A stretch of 64,000 nt of DNA from Alcaligenaceae bacterium. GTDB taxonomy: Bacteria > Pseudomonadota > Gammaproteobacteria > Burkholderiales > Burkholderiaceae_B. Positions 34,166-44,596 of this stretch are shown in pieces. The notes beneath the pieces are model-generated. The model was not told the DNA's origin. It saw only the letters and a list, made by a program, of their open reading frames with translations, and searched no databases. The stretch covers positions 62,001 to 126,000 of the forward strand of contig JAUNUJ010000004.1 of the NCBI GenBank assembly GCA_030538235.1, written 5' to 3'. Position numbers and translations under genes: made by a program. Position 1 is the stretch's first letter. Each line of letters opens with the position of its first letter.

Positions 34166-34606
34166 CTAGATGGCTTCACCATATTGCTGCTCTGCTCTTT
34201 TACTAAAAGAGTCGATAAAGCTATTTGCGACTTTATTGAAAATGGGTCCCAAAATAAACTCCAGGGGGCGACTATTAAAGGCATAATTTAGAGTAAATTC
34301 CACTTTACAAGCATCTTCAGCCAACGGCGTAAAGAGCCAGTCGCCGGTCAAGGATGAAAAAGGACCATCGACTAAATCCAGCTGAATACGATTCGGAAAA
34401 TCGTGTGTATTGCGTGTTGTGAAGGTATGTCTGATTTTTGAAAGAGCGATGGTCACTGAACCAATCAGACCATTTTCGAAACGCTCCTTGACCTCAGAGC
34501 CACCACACCAGGGCATAAACTCTTTGTACTTATCGACATCGGCCACTAGGTTGAACATTTGCTCGGCACTATAAGGGACTAATACACTGCGTTTTACGGT
34601 ATGCAT
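34166..34606 (-). CDS. ratA: RatA/COQ10-family START-domain protein
   Basis: A 146-residue polyketide-cyclase/START-fold protein: VKRSVLVPYSAEQMFNLVADVDKYKEFMPWCGGSEV, TALSKIRHTFTTRN-like, and NYAFNSRPLEFILGPIFNKVANSFIDSFSKRAEQQYG. Family members are described both as a ribosome-association toxin (RatA, E. coli) and as coenzyme-Q-binding COQ10 homologues, and sequence does not settle which applies. The start at 34606 is chosen by family length. Divergent from smpB, 133 bases away. Confidence 0.9.
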   Translation of the reverse strand: MHTVKRSVLVPYSAEQMFNLVADVDKYKEFMPWCGGSEVKERFENGLIGSVTIALSKIRHTFTTRNTHDFPNRIQLDLVDGPFSSLTGDWLFTPLAEDACKVEFTLNYAFNSRPLEFILGPIFNKVANSFIDSFSKRAEQQYGEAI

Positions 34607-34739
34607 AGAAATAAAATTGACAATTAGAATGAATGATGGCAAAAATCAGCACTTCTTATTAGAATAGATGATTACCACTAATTTACACATGATCTATATT
34701 TTAACGATCAATAGCAAATAAAACATAGAATTAAATAGA

Positions 34740-35192
34740 ATGACTAGGATTGCTGACAATAGAAAAGCACGACACGATTATTTCATCGAAGAAGAATTCG
34801 AAGCCGGTTTGGTTCTCGAAGGCTGGGAGGTTAAGGCCATTCGTGCCGGACGTATACAGATAGGCGAAAGTCATATCGTTATCCGTAACGGCGAGCTTCA
34901 GGTGCTTAATATGCATATTAGCCCGCTTGAGACAGCCTCGACTCATATTCGCCCAGATGCCACTCGCACTCGTAAGTTGTTGATGCACCGCCGGGAAATT
35001 AATAAATTAATTGGTCGCGTGGAGCAACGCGGGTTCACCTTGGTGCCGCTTAACCTCTACTTTAAAAGAGGTCGAGTCAAAATGACCGTGGCTCTTGCCA
35101 AGGGTAAAAAGCAACATGATAAGCGAGCGACCATCAAAGATCGCGATTGGGAACGTGAAAAAGCCCGTATCATGAAGCAAGACACACGTTAG
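34740..35192 (+). CDS. smpB: SsrA-binding protein SmpB
   Basis: A 150-residue partner of tmRNA in trans-translation. It has the OB-fold start [31 protein letters not shown], the central [36 protein letters not shown] and the basic C-terminal tail ([18 protein letters not shown]) that folds in the mRNA channel. The tmRNA gene itself was not recognised in this window. A clear terminator follows. Confidence 0.96.
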   Translation: MTRIADNRKARHDYFIEEEFEAGLVLEGWEVKAIRAGRIQIGESHIVIRNGELQVLNMHISPLETASTHIRPDATRTRKLLMHRREINKLIGRVEQRGFTLVPLNLYFKRGRVKMTVALAKGKKQHDKRATIKDRDWEREKARIMKQDTR

Positions 35193-35227
35193 TGCGCTCT
35201 CTGTGACCTGTGCGGTTAATCAATTTT

Positions 35228-35262
35228 AAAAGGCTGTTATCGTGATGACAACAGCCTTTTTT
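35228..35262 (+). terminator. Intrinsic terminator after smpB
   Basis: AAAAGGCTGTT and AACAGCCTTTT pair over 11 bases around a short loop with a few extra inner bases, followed by a T-run on the plus strand. It lies about 36 bases past the smpB stop. The A-run on the left makes it usable also for the convergent SPFH operon. Confidence 0.88.
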
Positions 35263-35286
35263 GACAGGTGAAATATATTTTATGAA

Positions 35287-36216
35287 TTACTTATTGGTAC
35301 TTTTGACCACAGTCATAGCGCTCGCGACTAAACCACTGATATCCGTAAGATTTGAAGGAATAATCAGGGTGTTGCCCTTTTGGGCTAATTGTGCAAAAGC
35401 CGAAATATAGTTTTCCGCAACTTGCAAATTGACAGCCTCCATACCTCCAGGCTCCTTAAGCGCTTCGGCCACCTTTTTGATGGCTTCTGCGGTTGCGTCT
35501 GCAACCGTAACCACGGCCTCTGCCTCACCTTGGGCTTGATTAATCTGCATCTGGCGGTCACCCTCAGAACGCGCAATTGCCGCGGCTCTTTCACCCTCAG
35601 CGATATTAATTTGCTCTTGGCGGCGACCTTCGGAAGCGGCAATAAGGGCTCGTTTTTCGCGCTCAGCGGTAATTTGCGCTTGCATAGCATGAAGAATTTC
35701 TTTTGGCGGAGTTAAGTCTTTGATTTCGTAGCGTAATACCTTAACCCCCCAGTTGGTTGCAGCTTCATCAAGTGAGGAAACTACCTTGCTATTAATTAGC
35801 TCTCGTTCTTCGAAGGTTTTGTCTAACTCCATCTTACCGATAACAGAACGCAAGGTTGTTTGTGAAAGTTGTGTGATAGCCAAAATATAATTAGACGAAC
35901 CATATGAGGCCAACATGGCATCGGTCACTTGGAAATACAATACACCGTCGACTTGCAGCTGGGTATTATCACGAGTAATACATACCTGACTCGGCACATC
36001 AAGTGGAATTTCCTTAAGTGAATGCTTATAAGAAACGCGCTCAATAAAGGGAATAACTAATCTGGGACCGGGACTCAAGGTGCGATCATAGCGACCTAAA
36101 CGCTCCACTACCCAAGCATGTTGTTGCGGCACAATGGCGATGGATTTAACTAAAAAAACAATCGCTAGGACGATTAGGATCAACCAAAAGCCAAGCAAAG
36201 ATTCAAATTCAAACAC
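35287..36216 (-). CDS. SPFH/stomatin-family membrane protein (QmcA-like)
   Basis: A 309-residue protein with one N-terminal helix (FWLILIVLAIVFLVKSI) and an SPFH/PHB domain starting IVPQQHAWVVERLGRY. It contains the family's EIPLDVPSQVCITRDNTQLQVDGVLYFQV and VIGKMELDKTFEERELIN blocks. A coiled-coil Ala/Glu-rich stretch (AEREKRALIAASEGRRQEQINIAEGERAAAI) follows, then a hydrophobic end. Such proteins scaffold membrane microdomains and often pair with NfeD, as here (two bases apart). Confidence 0.92.
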   Translation of the reverse strand: MFEFESLLGFWLILIVLAIVFLVKSIAIVPQQHAWVVERLGRYDRTLSPGPRLVIPFIERVSYKHSLKEIPLDVPSQVCITRDNTQLQVDGVLYFQVTDAMLASYGSSNYILAITQLSQTTLRSVIGKMELDKTFEERELINSKVVSSLDEAATNWGVKVLRYEIKDLTPPKEILHAMQAQITAEREKRALIAASEGRRQEQINIAEGERAAAIARSEGDRQMQINQAQGEAEAVVTVADATAEAIKKVAEALKEPGGMEAVNLQVAENYISAFAQLAQKGNTLIIPSNLTDISGLVASAMTVVKSTNK

Positions 36217-36218
36217 GA

Positions 36219-36653
36219 TTAGATGTCTCCTATGGGTTCTACAATTAATACAATGCCACGAATAGCGACAATTTTATGTTTGCCACTGCGCAGCTCGATA
36301 TAGTTGTCGGACGGTTTAGTTTGCCATTGTGCCCCTCTAAAACTCACCTGAGCAAGACGACGTTCTGGCAGCCACTCCTCAACAAACACTGACTTACCGA
36401 TATCAAGATTCAAGTTAACATCAGATTCGCTAGCTAAGGGATTACGCAAATGAAACTTGCCCATGCGCTTGAGGATAAAGATACCCACCACCGGGATAAT
36501 CGCTAAGACAGCCAATTGAACAATAATATCAAGTTCAAACCACACAGCCAGTCCCGCTGCCATGGCCCCTAAGCCAACCAGTAACAGTACAAAGGTGCCC
36601 GTGAGTAATTCTAATATCACCGCAACCGCAGCAATAGCAAACCAAATCCACAT
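36219..36653 (-). CDS. NfeD-like membrane protein
   Basis: A 144-residue short NfeD: two to three membrane helices (WIWFAIAAVAVILELLTGTFVLLLVGLGAMAAG) followed by a C-terminal OB-fold domain (GKSVFVEEW, AQVSFRGAQWQTKP, KIVAIRGIVLIVEP). It is the usual partner of SPFH proteins and lies directly upstream of one. The protease domain of long NfeD proteins is absent. Confidence 0.9.
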   Translation of the reverse strand: MWIWFAIAAVAVILELLTGTFVLLLVGLGAMAAGLAVWFELDIIVQLAVLAIIPVVGIFILKRMGKFHLRNPLASESDVNLNLDIGKSVFVEEWLPERRLAQVSFRGAQWQTKPSDNYIELRSGKHKIVAIRGIVLIVEPIGDI

Positions 36654-36670
36654 AGGAATAACCTTAAAAA

Positions 36671-37000
36671 TTAATTAACGCCTAGTAATTCAACTTCGAA
36701 TACCAAGGTAGCATTTGGTGGGATAACACCACCGGCGCCTCGAGCACCGTAGCCTAGGTTTGCGGGAATGGTCAGTTTACGAACACCGCCAACCTTCATA
36801 CCCTGAACGCCCTGATCCCAACCCTTAATGACATGACCTGCACCTAAAGGAAAGGAAAATGGTTGATTACGATCCTTGCTGGAATCGAATTTCTGACCGC
36901 CATCTAATAACCAACCGGTATAGTGCACGGTAACGTCCTGACCGGACTTGGCTTCGTCGCCGGAACCCACAGTAATATCTTCAATAATTAATTCGGTCAT
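36671..37000 (-). CDS. FKBP-type peptidyl-prolyl isomerase
   Basis: A 109-residue single-domain FKBP without signal peptide, so cytosolic. The binding pocket residues are in [42 protein letters not shown] and [28 protein letters not shown]. It catalyses cis-trans proline isomerisation. It lies 18 bases upstream of nfeD on the same strand and probably shares that transcript. Confidence 0.94.
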   Translation of the reverse strand: MTELIIEDITVGSGDEAKSGQDVTVHYTGWLLDGGQKFDSSKDRNQPFSFPLGAGHVIKGWDQGVQGMKVGGVRKLTIPANLGYGARGAGGVIPPNATLVFEVELLGVN

Positions 37001-37063
37001 TTATTTCTCCATTGAGTATAGGTTTATAGCAAAAGTAGTTTACCCGAATATGACTCACCACTT

Positions 37064-37100
37064 AAAAAAATCCCGCTAATCGATAGAGATTAGCGGGATT
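37064..37100 (-). terminator. Intrinsic terminator after ppsA
   Basis: On the minus strand AATCCCGCTAATC pairs with GATTAGCGGGATT around a short loop and is followed by about seven T (A-run at 37064-37070 on the plus strand). It lies 28 bases beyond the ppsA stop codon. Confidence 0.92.
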
Positions 37101-37127
37101 GATACAGTAATGCTTTAAATAAGGTGA

Positions 37128-39503
37128 TTAACCTTGTTGTTCAGCAAGTTTCTGCCATGTATCAACCACAGTATCCGGGTTTAGGGACATGGACATAATA
37201 CCCTCTTTTTGTAACCATAAAGCCAAATCCGGGTGATCACTAGGGCCTTGACCACAAATACCAACATACTTACCAGCTTTGATACACGCCTGAATCGCAC
37301 GAGAAAGCATGAACTGCACGGCTTCATCACGCTCATCAAAGTCGCTCATTAGGATTTCCATACCGGAGTCTCGGTCAAGACCAAGTGTTAACTGAGTCAT
37401 ATCATTAGAGCCGATAGAGAAGCCGTCAAAGTGTTCTAAAAACTGCTCGGCCAAGATTGCGTTTGAAGGCACCTCACACATCATGATCAAACGTAAGCCG
37501 TTTTCGCCACGTTTAAGACCGTTAGCAGCTAATAAATCAATCACACGCTCGGCTTGACTGACTGTGCGTACAAATGGAATCATGAGCTCAACGTTGTCAA
37601 GACCCATCTCATCACGTACTTTTTTGAGGGCTTCACATTCCATGCGGAAACACTCGGCGAAGTCGTCAGATAAGTAACGTGAAGCACCGCGGAAACCTAA
37701 CATCGGATTCTCTTCCTCAGGCTCGTAACGAGAACCACCGACTAGCTTACGATACTCGTTAGATTTGAAGTCAGACATACGAACGATAACGGTCTTAGGA
37801 TAGAAAGCGGCAGCAAGCGTTGCTACACCTTCGGCTAACTTTTCGACGAAGAATGCACGTGGGCTAGCATAACCGCGTGCAGCTGATTCAACCGCCTGCT
37901 TCAATTCAGAGTCAACATTAGGGTAATCTAAGACTGCTTTAGGGTGAACATTAATATTATTATTAATAATAAACTCTAAACGCGCTAAACCAACCCCTTG
38001 GTTAGGAATTCTTGAGAAGTCAAAAGCTAGCTGAGGATTACCTACGTTCATCATGATCTTGACCGGGATCTCAGGCATTTCACCACGCTTGATTTCTTCG
38101 ATTTCTGTCTCTAATAAACCGTCGTAAATGCGACCCTCGTCACCTTCAGCACAAGATACAGTGACTTCCTGACCATTTTTCAGTACCTCAGTGGCCTCAC
38201 CGCAACCAACAACAGCCGGGATGCCCAGTTCACGGGCGATAATGGCTGCGTGGCAAGTACGACCACCGCGGTTAGTCACAATCGCGGAAGCGATCTTCAT
38301 CACCGGTTCCCAGTTAGGGTCAGTCATATCGGTTACCAACACATCGCCCGCTTGAATCTGATCCATTTCGGAAATATCATGCACGATACGGACTTTACCG
38401 GCACCGATTTTTTGCCCGATAGCACGACCGGTAATTAAGACATCACCAGTTGTTTTAAGTTTAAATCGCTGCTGTACGTCTTGTTTGGATTGTTGAGATT
38501 TAACAGTTTCAGGACGTGCTTGTAAAATGTAGATTTTACCGTCAACCCCATCACGACCCCATTCGATATCCATTGGGCGCTGATAATGGTCTTCAATGAT
38601 CACGGCGTATTTAGATAGTTCAATTACCTCTTCGTCAGTCAGAGAGAAGCGGTTACGCTCTGAGGTCGGAACATCGACAGTGCGAACAGCGTTTTCACCC
38701 GGTGCACGATCTTCTTTGAATTCCATCTTGATGAGCTTGGAACCAATACGGCGGCTGATAATTGGATACTTGCCAGCCGCAAGGGTTGGCTTATAAACAT
38801 AGAACTCATCCGGGTTAACTGAACCCTGTACGACGGTTTCACCTAAACCGTAAGATGAGGTGATGAAAACCACATCTTCAAAACCTGACTCTGTATCAAG
38901 TGTAAACATGACACCGGCACTACCCGTATCAGAGCGCACCATGCGTTGAATTCCAGCAGATAAAGCCACGTCATCGTGAGCAAAGCCTTTATGAACGCGA
39001 TAAGAGATAGCGCGATCATTGTACAAAGAAGCAAATACGTGGTGGATTTTGTCTAAGATATCGTCGATACCAGCGACGTTGAGGAAGGTTTCTTGTTGAC
39101 CGGCGAATGAAGCGTCAGGTAAATCCTCAGCAGTCGCTGAAGAACGTACCGCGAAGGTACCCTTGCCGTCGGCATCTAATTCAGCATAAGCCGTGCGAAT
39201 TTGTTGCTCAAGCTCAGCGTGGAAAGGCGTTTCAATAATCCACTGACGAATCTGTTGACCGGCTTCAGCTAATTCGCGAACATCTTCTGGGTCTAGACGT
39301 TGTAGGCGTTCACTAATGCGCTTATCCAGATCTGACTGCTTTAAGTAGTCACGGAAAGCTTGGGCTGTCGTGGCAAAACCACCCGGAACACGAACACCGG
39401 CGGCCGCCAACTGACTAATCATCTCGCCGAGTGATGCATTTTTACCACCAACGACGTCGACATCAGACATGCGACATTGTTCAAATGGGAGAACATAAGA
39501 CAT
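37128..39503 (-). CDS. ppsA: Phosphoenolpyruvate synthase
   Basis: A 791-residue enzyme that converts pyruvate and ATP to phosphoenolpyruvate, AMP and phosphate in gluconeogenesis. The N-terminal ATP-grasp part has [11 protein letters not shown] and [20 protein letters not shown]. The phosphohistidine site is [23 protein letters not shown], and the C-terminal PEP/pyruvate barrel has the [42 protein letters not shown] and CGQGPSDHP motifs. GAGG lies before the ATG. It is divergent from its regulator ppsR, and a terminator-like hairpin stands in its leader. Confidence 0.97.
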   Translation of the reverse strand: MSYVLPFEQCRMSDVDVVGGKNASLGEMISQLAAAGVRVPGGFATTAQAFRDYLKQSDLDKRISERLQRLDPEDVRELAEAGQQIRQWIIETPFHAELEQQIRTAYAELDADGKGTFAVRSSATAEDLPDASFAGQQETFLNVAGIDDILDKIHHVFASLYNDRAISYRVHKGFAHDDVALSAGIQRMVRSDTGSAGVMFTLDTESGFEDVVFITSSYGLGETVVQGSVNPDEFYVYKPTLAAGKYPIISRRIGSKLIKMEFKEDRAPGENAVRTVDVPTSERNRFSLTDEEVIELSKYAVIIEDHYQRPMDIEWGRDGVDGKIYILQARPETVKSQQSKQDVQQRFKLKTTGDVLITGRAIGQKIGAGKVRIVHDISEMDQIQAGDVLVTDMTDPNWEPVMKIASAIVTNRGGRTCHAAIIARELGIPAVVGCGEATEVLKNGQEVTVSCAEGDEGRIYDGLLETEIEEIKRGEMPEIPVKIMMNVGNPQLAFDFSRIPNQGVGLARLEFIINNNINVHPKAVLDYPNVDSELKQAVESAARGYASPRAFFVEKLAEGVATLAAAFYPKTVIVRMSDFKSNEYRKLVGGSRYEPEEENPMLGFRGASRYLSDDFAECFRMECEALKKVRDEMGLDNVELMIPFVRTVSQAERVIDLLAANGLKRGENGLRLIMMCEVPSNAILAEQFLEHFDGFSIGSNDMTQLTLGLDRDSGMEILMSDFDERDEAVQFMLSRAIQACIKAGKYVGICGQGPSDHPDLALWLQKEGIMSMSLNPDTVVDTWQKLAEQQG

Positions 39504-39521
39504 AAAAAGTACCTCAAGGAT

Positions 39522-39571
39522 AAAAAAAAGCGTATTTGTTCAAAAAAACACGTTTTTCTGAACAAATATGC
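39522..39571 (-). promoter_or_regulatory. Terminator-like hairpin in the ppsA leader (possible attenuator)
   Basis: GCGTATTTGTTCA (39530-39542) pairs with TGAACAAATATGC (39559-39571), with one G-T wobble, and the loop itself can pair AAAAAC with GTTTTT. Read on the minus strand the hairpin is followed at once by eight T (39529-39522) and then by the ppsA Shine-Dalgarno and start 19 bases further on. That is the shape of an intrinsic terminator placed in the 5' leader; it might equally be a large operator between ppsA and ppsR. Confidence 0.55.
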
Positions 39572-39680
39572 CTTTTGGTGTAACAATATTATATGAAGTA
39601 AACTTTAAACATCATAAATCCGTAACAATTTTAAGCTACTATTGTAGCCCATTCTTGACTGTAGGGAAAAGGTTTTATCT

Positions 39681-40511
39681 ATGGAATTACAAAAGCGCAC
39701 CGTATTTATTGTTTCTGACGGCACCGGAATCACTGCCGAGACTTTTGGCCATTCAGTGTTGTCGCAGTTTACTCATAAATTTACTTTTGATCAAGAGCGT
39801 GAGCCCTTTGTAAACTCGGTTGAACGCGCCCAAGATGTTGCTCAAAAAATTAACGCGGCAGCTGAAGCTGACAAGATCCTGCCGATTGTTTTTAGCACGA
39901 TCGTTGACGAAAAAATTAATACTCATTTACGCAATAGCCAATGCATCTACATGGATATTTTCGGTGCTTGTGTCCGTCAACTCGAAGAAAGTCTCAAGAC
40001 CAAATCCGATCCGGCCATTGGTCGCTCTCACATTAATGCCAGCTCTGATGCATACCGTCGTCGCATCGAAGCAATAAATTTCACACTGGCACACGATGAT
40101 GGTCAATTTGTTCATGATTTAGAGCATGCGGATGTGATTTTTGTCGGTGTATCTCGTTGTGGTAAAACCCCGACAAGTTTGTACCTGGCCATGCAATACT
40201 CGATTAAAGCGGCTAATTTCCCACTGATTCCGGAGGACTTCGAGCGCGGCACCTTACCAAATACCCTGCTACCCCATCGTCATAAGCTATTTGGTTTATC
40301 GATTAATCCTGATCGCTTATACGAGGTTCGTCAAGAACGTCGCCCAGGTAGCGCCTACGCGGAATTAGATCAGTGTAAATACGAAGTAGCAGAAGCTGAG
40401 CGTTTGATGCGTCGCGAAAATATCTCTTGGTTATCAACCACGACTAAATCGATTGAGGAAATCTCAACCACGGTTTTGAAAATTTTGAACCTTGACCGCA
40501 AAAGTTACTAA
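39681..40511 (+). CDS. ppsR: PEP synthase regulatory protein (kinase/pyrophosphorylase, DUF299)
   Basis: A 276-residue bifunctional enzyme that inactivates PpsA by ADP-dependent phosphorylation of a threonine and reactivates it by phosphorolysis. The family's P-loop-like GVSRCGKTPTSLYLAMQY, the N-terminal VFIVSDGTGITAETFGHSVLSQF and GLSINPDRLYEVRQERRPGS are complete. It faces ppsA across a 177-base gap, the usual partner arrangement. An upstream extension of the frame belongs to another reading frame and is ignored. Confidence 0.95.
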   Translation: MELQKRTVFIVSDGTGITAETFGHSVLSQFTHKFTFDQEREPFVNSVERAQDVAQKINAAAEADKILPIVFSTIVDEKINTHLRNSQCIYMDIFGACVRQLEESLKTKSDPAIGRSHINASSDAYRRRIEAINFTLAHDDGQFVHDLEHADVIFVGVSRCGKTPTSLYLAMQYSIKAANFPLIPEDFERGTLPNTLLPHRHKLFGLSINPDRLYEVRQERRPGSAYAELDQCKYEVAEAERLMRRENISWLSTTTKSIEEISTTVLKILNLDRKSY

Positions 40512-40533
40512 AACAAAACAGTTTAAGAAGTAC

Positions 40534-41343
40534 TTAGGAAAGTAACTGTCTTCTGTGTTCAAATAAAATAATGCCACAAGCCACGGCGACATTTAGTGAT
40601 TCTACGTCACTACTTTGAGGTATGAAAATATGTTGAGTGGCTTGGGCTAACAACTCCTCACTAATCCCCTGCCCTTCGTTACCAAAGAGCCAAGCACAAT
40701 GCTTAGGTAATAAATCATCATAAAGGGAGTCCGCTTTATGATTAAGGGCAGCCGCATACACCGGCACCTTAAGTTTGTTTACCAAAGCATTTAAGTCACA
40801 ATCACTATAAATCTTGAGCGCAAAATGAGCACCTTGAGCACTGCGCAAGACTTTATTTGACCAGGGATTGACCGTACCAGTTGATAATACTAATTGGTGG
40901 ATACCGGCCGCTGCAGTGGTGCGGATAATTGTGCCAAGATTGCCCGGGTCCTGCACTCTATCAATCAAAACCATGTTTTCAGTTAATGAGATGTCCTCAA
41001 AATTTCTTTGGGGTGTTTCTACAATAAAAAACACCCCTTGAGGACTTTGAACATCACACAACTGTTTGAATAAATTGTCTGCCAAAACAACCGCATTGCC
41101 GGCAAAGGTTTGATAGAGACTTTTTAATTCATTAGGCGTATTGGTCGCTACTGCTCTTTTAAGTGCACCGGACTGAAATACCGCCTGTTTGAGCCTCAAT
41201 TCACTGCCTTTTTCAAGAAACTCTTGGCACAAATGAATGCCCTCAAGCAAGCAAAGTGATTTCTCTTTATTATTAGCGATTTTTACAAAACGCTTAAATG
41301 TGGGATTGCTTTTTGAATCGATTAGCTTGGCTTCAAAAGACAT
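40534..41343 (-). CDS. TrmH/SpoU-family RNA 2'-O-methyltransferase
   Basis: A 269-residue SPOUT methyltransferase. The substrate-binding N-terminal domain (SNPTFKRFVKIANNKEKSLCLLEGIHLCQEFLE) is followed by the knotted domain with DRVQDPGNLGTIIRTTAAAGI, AWLFGNEGQGISEELLAQA and SLNVAVACGIILFEHRR, motifs 1-3 of the family. It methylates rRNA or tRNA; the exact site cannot be read from the sequence. It is the last gene of the leftward lpxB-rnhB transcript and converges on ppsR. Confidence 0.88.
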   Translation of the reverse strand: MSFEAKLIDSKSNPTFKRFVKIANNKEKSLCLLEGIHLCQEFLEKGSELRLKQAVFQSGALKRAVATNTPNELKSLYQTFAGNAVVLADNLFKQLCDVQSPQGVFFIVETPQRNFEDISLTENMVLIDRVQDPGNLGTIIRTTAAAGIHQLVLSTGTVNPWSNKVLRSAQGAHFALKIYSDCDLNALVNKLKVPVYAAALNHKADSLYDDLLPKHCAWLFGNEGQGISEELLAQATQHIFIPQSSDVESLNVAVACGIILFEHRRQLLS

Positions 41344-41365
41344 GATTAGACTCCTTAAGTTAAGA

Positions 41366-42010
41366 CTACTCTTTATTCAAAAGACGTTTTATCGGGGCAA
41401 AGCTTTGTCGGTGAATTGGGCATGGCCCAAAGATTTCGATGCGGTCTAAATGCAATTTGGTCGCATAACCCTTGTGTCGATCAAAACCATAGTCCGGATA
41501 CTCTTTATGTAAGGCATATAATTCGGCGTCTCTGGTGGTTTTGGCTAGGATAGAAGCCGCCGCAATTGCCGGCACTGAATCATCACCCTTAATAATTGCC
41601 TCAACCTGATGACCGCGCAAGAGATTATCCGGCAATTCTACACGCATACGTTTGGGAATTTGATTACCATCGATAAGAATTTTAGCATGTGTTGTACTTA
41701 TGCCTTGCCAAGCACGAGTCATCGCGAGCATCGTTGCTTCTAAGATATTAATACTATCGATTTCCTCAACCGAGGCTGAGGCAATAAACCAAGCTAATGA
41801 ACGCTCTTTAATTAATTGAGCTAAATAGTCGCGCTTTTTCTCAGAGAGTTTCTTAGAATCCATCAGTCCCTCAATAGGATTATGCGGATCTAATATCACG
41901 GCAGCGGCAAAAACAGAGCCCGCTAATGGACCTCTACCGGCTTCATCAATACCAACAATTAAGTTGTCGTCAAGCGGTGCAGGATCGCTAAAATCAATGA
42001 TTGTTTGCAT
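41366..42010 (-). CDS. rnhB: Ribonuclease HII
   Basis: A 214-residue enzyme that cuts the RNA strand of RNA-DNA hybrids and removes single ribonucleotides from DNA. The metal-binding [14 protein letters not shown], the second Asp in DGNQIPK, and [14 protein letters not shown] with [11 protein letters not shown] are intact. The frame is open to 42052, but the start at 42010, 17 bases after lpxB, fits the family length. Linkage with lpxB is typical. Confidence 0.94.
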   Translation of the reverse strand: MQTIIDFSDPAPLDDNLIVGIDEAGRGPLAGSVFAAAVILDPHNPIEGLMDSKKLSEKKRDYLAQLIKERSLAWFIASASVEEIDSINILEATMLAMTRAWQGISTTHAKILIDGNQIPKRMRVELPDNLLRGHQVEAIIKGDDSVPAIAAASILAKTTRDAELYALHKEYPDYGFDRHKGYATKLHLDRIEIFGPCPIHRQSFAPIKRLLNKE

Positions 42011-42027
42011 AAAAAGGCTGTTATTAT

Positions 42028-43200
42028 TTATTTGCCAGCAGCCACTCGCCAAATTTGTTCAGCTGCAAGACGTGGTGTATCGATGGCTAAGGTGCTATAA
42101 AGCGTGCGAAATTTGTTTTTAGTTGCCTCAATATAGTCCGCATCTTCAAGTGCACGAACACATGAAGCCATCAGCTTCTCAGGCGTTACTTCTGCCTGCA
42201 AATGCTCCGGCACGGCAAATTCACGCAATAAAATATTCGGTAGACCGATCCATGGCAGTAAGGGGGCAGATTGTCCTGATTTCCAAGCCATGATTTTGAC
42301 CATCAATGGCGACAAAATATAAGCAATAACCATGGGTTTCTTGTAGAGCGCCATTTCAAGTGAGGCGGTACCACTGGCTAATAAGGACGCATCGCAGGCC
42401 TCCATCACATCACGAGAGATGGGTTGAGCGGAAACTTTTTTATCATAGAGATGCAAATTAGGTAGCGCAATGTCTTTACTAATTTCTAAGAATTGCTGCT
42501 TGCGTGCTTCGTTAACTAGAGGCACGACAAACTGTAAATCGGGATATTTTTGATGCAGCTTTTGGGCAGTTTCCAGAAAAACCTGAGTTAAGGCTTTAAG
42601 CTCAGATTTTCTGCTACCCGGTAAAATCGCCAACACCGGTTTATCCGGATCCAGACCTAAGCGTAATCGTGCCGCTCTAGAATCAGGATTTTCAGGGATT
42701 TGTTGAGCTAAGGGATGACCAACAAAAGTCACCGGGACACCCTCTTTTTCATAAATATCAACTTCAAAGGGAAACAGCACCAACATATGGTCAACAGCAC
42801 GACGAATTTGTTCAATACGTTGGTAACGCCAAGCCCAGATTGATGGGCTGACAAACTGAACGGTAGGAATCCCCGATTTCTTTAACTGCTCTTCCAGACG
42901 TAAATTAAAATCAGGTGCATCAACGCCCACAAATACATCGGGATTATCAGCGATGGTATGTTTTTTGAAACCGTTATAAATAGAGATAAGACGAGGCAAT
43001 TGCTTTAAGGCATCGATATAACCGAACACCGATAAGGCGTCCATGGGATAGTCGAGCTGCAGTCCGGCCTCTTGCATATGAGGGCCGCCAATACCTCTGA
43101 ATTGGAGGCTGTGATCCTGAGCTTTTAAGCCTTGAATCACACGAGCCGCGAGTAAGTCCCCGGAGGGTTCACCCGCGACCATAGAGATTTTATAACTCAT
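42028..43200 (-). CDS. lpxB: Lipid-A-disaccharide synthase
   Basis: A 390-residue GT-B-like glycosyltransferase on the inner face of the inner membrane. It joins UDP-diacylglucosamine and lipid X to form the lipid A disaccharide. Signature blocks are [53 protein letters not shown] and [19 protein letters not shown]. It lies 13 bases after lpxA, in the conserved lpxD-fabZ-lpxA-lpxB order. Confidence 0.96.
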   Translation of the reverse strand: MSYKISMVAGEPSGDLLAARVIQGLKAQDHSLQFRGIGGPHMQEAGLQLDYPMDALSVFGYIDALKQLPRLISIYNGFKKHTIADNPDVFVGVDAPDFNLRLEEQLKKSGIPTVQFVSPSIWAWRYQRIEQIRRAVDHMLVLFPFEVDIYEKEGVPVTFVGHPLAQQIPENPDSRAARLRLGLDPDKPVLAILPGSRKSELKALTQVFLETAQKLHQKYPDLQFVVPLVNEARKQQFLEISKDIALPNLHLYDKKVSAQPISRDVMEACDASLLASGTASLEMALYKKPMVIAYILSPLMVKIMAWKSGQSAPLLPWIGLPNILLREFAVPEHLQAEVTPEKLMASCVRALEDADYIEATKNKFRTLYSTLAIDTPRLAAEQIWRVAAGK

Positions 43201-43213
43201 GAAACCGTGTTGT

Positions 43214-44008
43214 TTAACGGCCTAAACCACGAGCCGAAGATTTTTCAAAGAAATCAACAAATGGCTCGAGTACTGCAGCGATATCCTCAGCACTATTTTG
43301 TTGCAGCTTACGGATTTCTACTACCGCATCCTCAATCTTCATGCTGCGCAGATAGATATACTTGTAGGCCTCTCGAATAGCTTGGATTTGAGTTGCCGTG
43401 TAGCCGCGTCTTCTGAGACCCTCGGAGTTAACACCGGCAGGCTTATAAGGTTGACCGGCACCAAGCACATAGGGCGGAATATCCTGACGAATCGCACTCA
43501 TGCCACCGGTCATGCTGTGTGCACCGATATGAGTAAACTGATGGGCCGCAGCCAAACCACCAATAATAGCCCAGTCACCAATATGAATATGACCAGCAAG
43601 TTGAATGCCATTAGACATAATAATGTTATTGCCTAATTGACAGTCATGAGCGATATGGACATAGGCCATAATCCAGTTGTTATTACCCAGACGGGTGACA
43701 CCGAGATCCTGAACTGTGCCGGTATTAATAGTCACAAACTCGCGGAACATATTGTTATCGCCAATTTCCAGCGCGGTATCTTCGCCGTCGTATTTTTTGT
43801 CTTGTGGCATACCGCCAATCGAACAAAAGCGATAAAAGCTATTGTTTTTGCCAATGGTAGTATGACCGTCAATCATACAATGCTCACCTACAACTGTACC
43901 CTCAGCAATCGTGACTTTGGGACCGATAATTGAATAAGCTCCGACTTTGACACTCTCATGAAGCTGTGCGCCATCGTGAATAATTGCGGTAGGATGAATA
44001 TTAGCCAT
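43214..44008 (-). CDS. lpxA: UDP-N-acetylglucosamine acyltransferase
   Basis: A 264-residue left-handed beta-helix enzyme that performs the first acylation of lipid A synthesis. Hexapeptide repeats run through the first two thirds, and the catalytic His is in YVHIAHDCQLGNN; the C-terminal helical domain (GLRRRGYTATQIQAIREAYKYIY) is complete. It lies 59 bases after fabZ. Confidence 0.96.
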   Translation of the reverse strand: MANIHPTAIIHDGAQLHESVKVGAYSIIGPKVTIAEGTVVGEHCMIDGHTTIGKNNSFYRFCSIGGMPQDKKYDGEDTALEIGDNNMFREFVTINTGTVQDLGVTRLGNNNWIMAYVHIAHDCQLGNNIIMSNGIQLAGHIHIGDWAIIGGLAAAHQFTHIGAHSMTGGMSAIRQDIPPYVLGAGQPYKPAGVNSEGLRRRGYTATQIQAIREAYKYIYLRSMKIEDAVVEIRKLQQNSAEDIAAVLEPFVDFFEKSSARGLGR

Positions 44009-44067
44009 AAAAACCTGTCTACAAATCTGGATTAAAGGGTGTGCTGATGCTTAGAACAAACGATTGA

Positions 44068-44529
44068 TTAATCAATTTTACGAATGGCACACATGATTTT
44101 AGCTGAAGCAACGACATTGCCATCAACACGGGCTTCAGCACTGTACTTACAGAGAGCCTTGCTAATGCGCTCGGCATGTACGTGAAGCATTAATTGGTCG
44201 CCCGGCACGACTGGCGTACGGAAGCGAGCATTATCAACGCCCACTAGGTAGTACGCGGTCTTTTCAGGATCCAGAGGTTCACCATCTTCGGAGACAAATG
44301 TAAATAAGGCAGCCGCCTGCGCTAAGGCTTCTACAATTAATACGCCCGGCATAACCGGCATATGTGGAAAGTGACCTTGGAAAAAAGGCTCATTGATAGA
44401 GACATTTTTGATGGCCACAATACTTTTACCCGGAACAATTTCCAACACTCTATCCACTAATAAAAATGGATACCTATGCGGTAAACGGCTCATGATGCCG
44501 GCGATATCTAACTGCACTTCTTGACTCAT
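44068..44529 (-). CDS. fabZ: 3-hydroxyacyl-ACP dehydratase FabZ
   Basis: A 153-residue hot-dog-fold dehydratase of fatty-acid elongation. Its product feeds both membrane lipids and lipid [14 protein letters not shown], the catalytic His in [21 protein letters not shown] and the conserved C-terminal [11 protein letters not shown] are present. The frame begins at TTG 44541; ATG 44529, behind GGGA at proper spacing, is taken as the start. Confidence 0.95.
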   Translation of the reverse strand: MSQEVQLDIAGIMSRLPHRYPFLLVDRVLEIVPGKSIVAIKNVSINEPFFQGHFPHMPVMPGVLIVEALAQAAALFTFVSEDGEPLDPEKTAYYLVGVDNARFRTPVVPGDQLMLHVHAERISKALCKYSAEARVDGNVVASAKIMCAIRKID

Positions 44530-44596
44530 TTTTTTTCCCAAAAACTTCTAGTCTTTTAACAAATTATGATTTTTCTTGGAGTAAAAAGGCCCTGTA

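Noticed and set aside
35389..35715. Long antisense frame within the SPFH gene
   Set aside because: It is a composition-driven mirror of the Ala/Glu-rich coiled-coil coding strand, with no ribosome-binding site or domain; the same applies to antisense frames in rpsB, frr, lpxA and tmk.
39568..39813. An 81-codon plus-strand frame before ppsR
   Set aside because: It overlaps ppsR in a different frame and has no family features.
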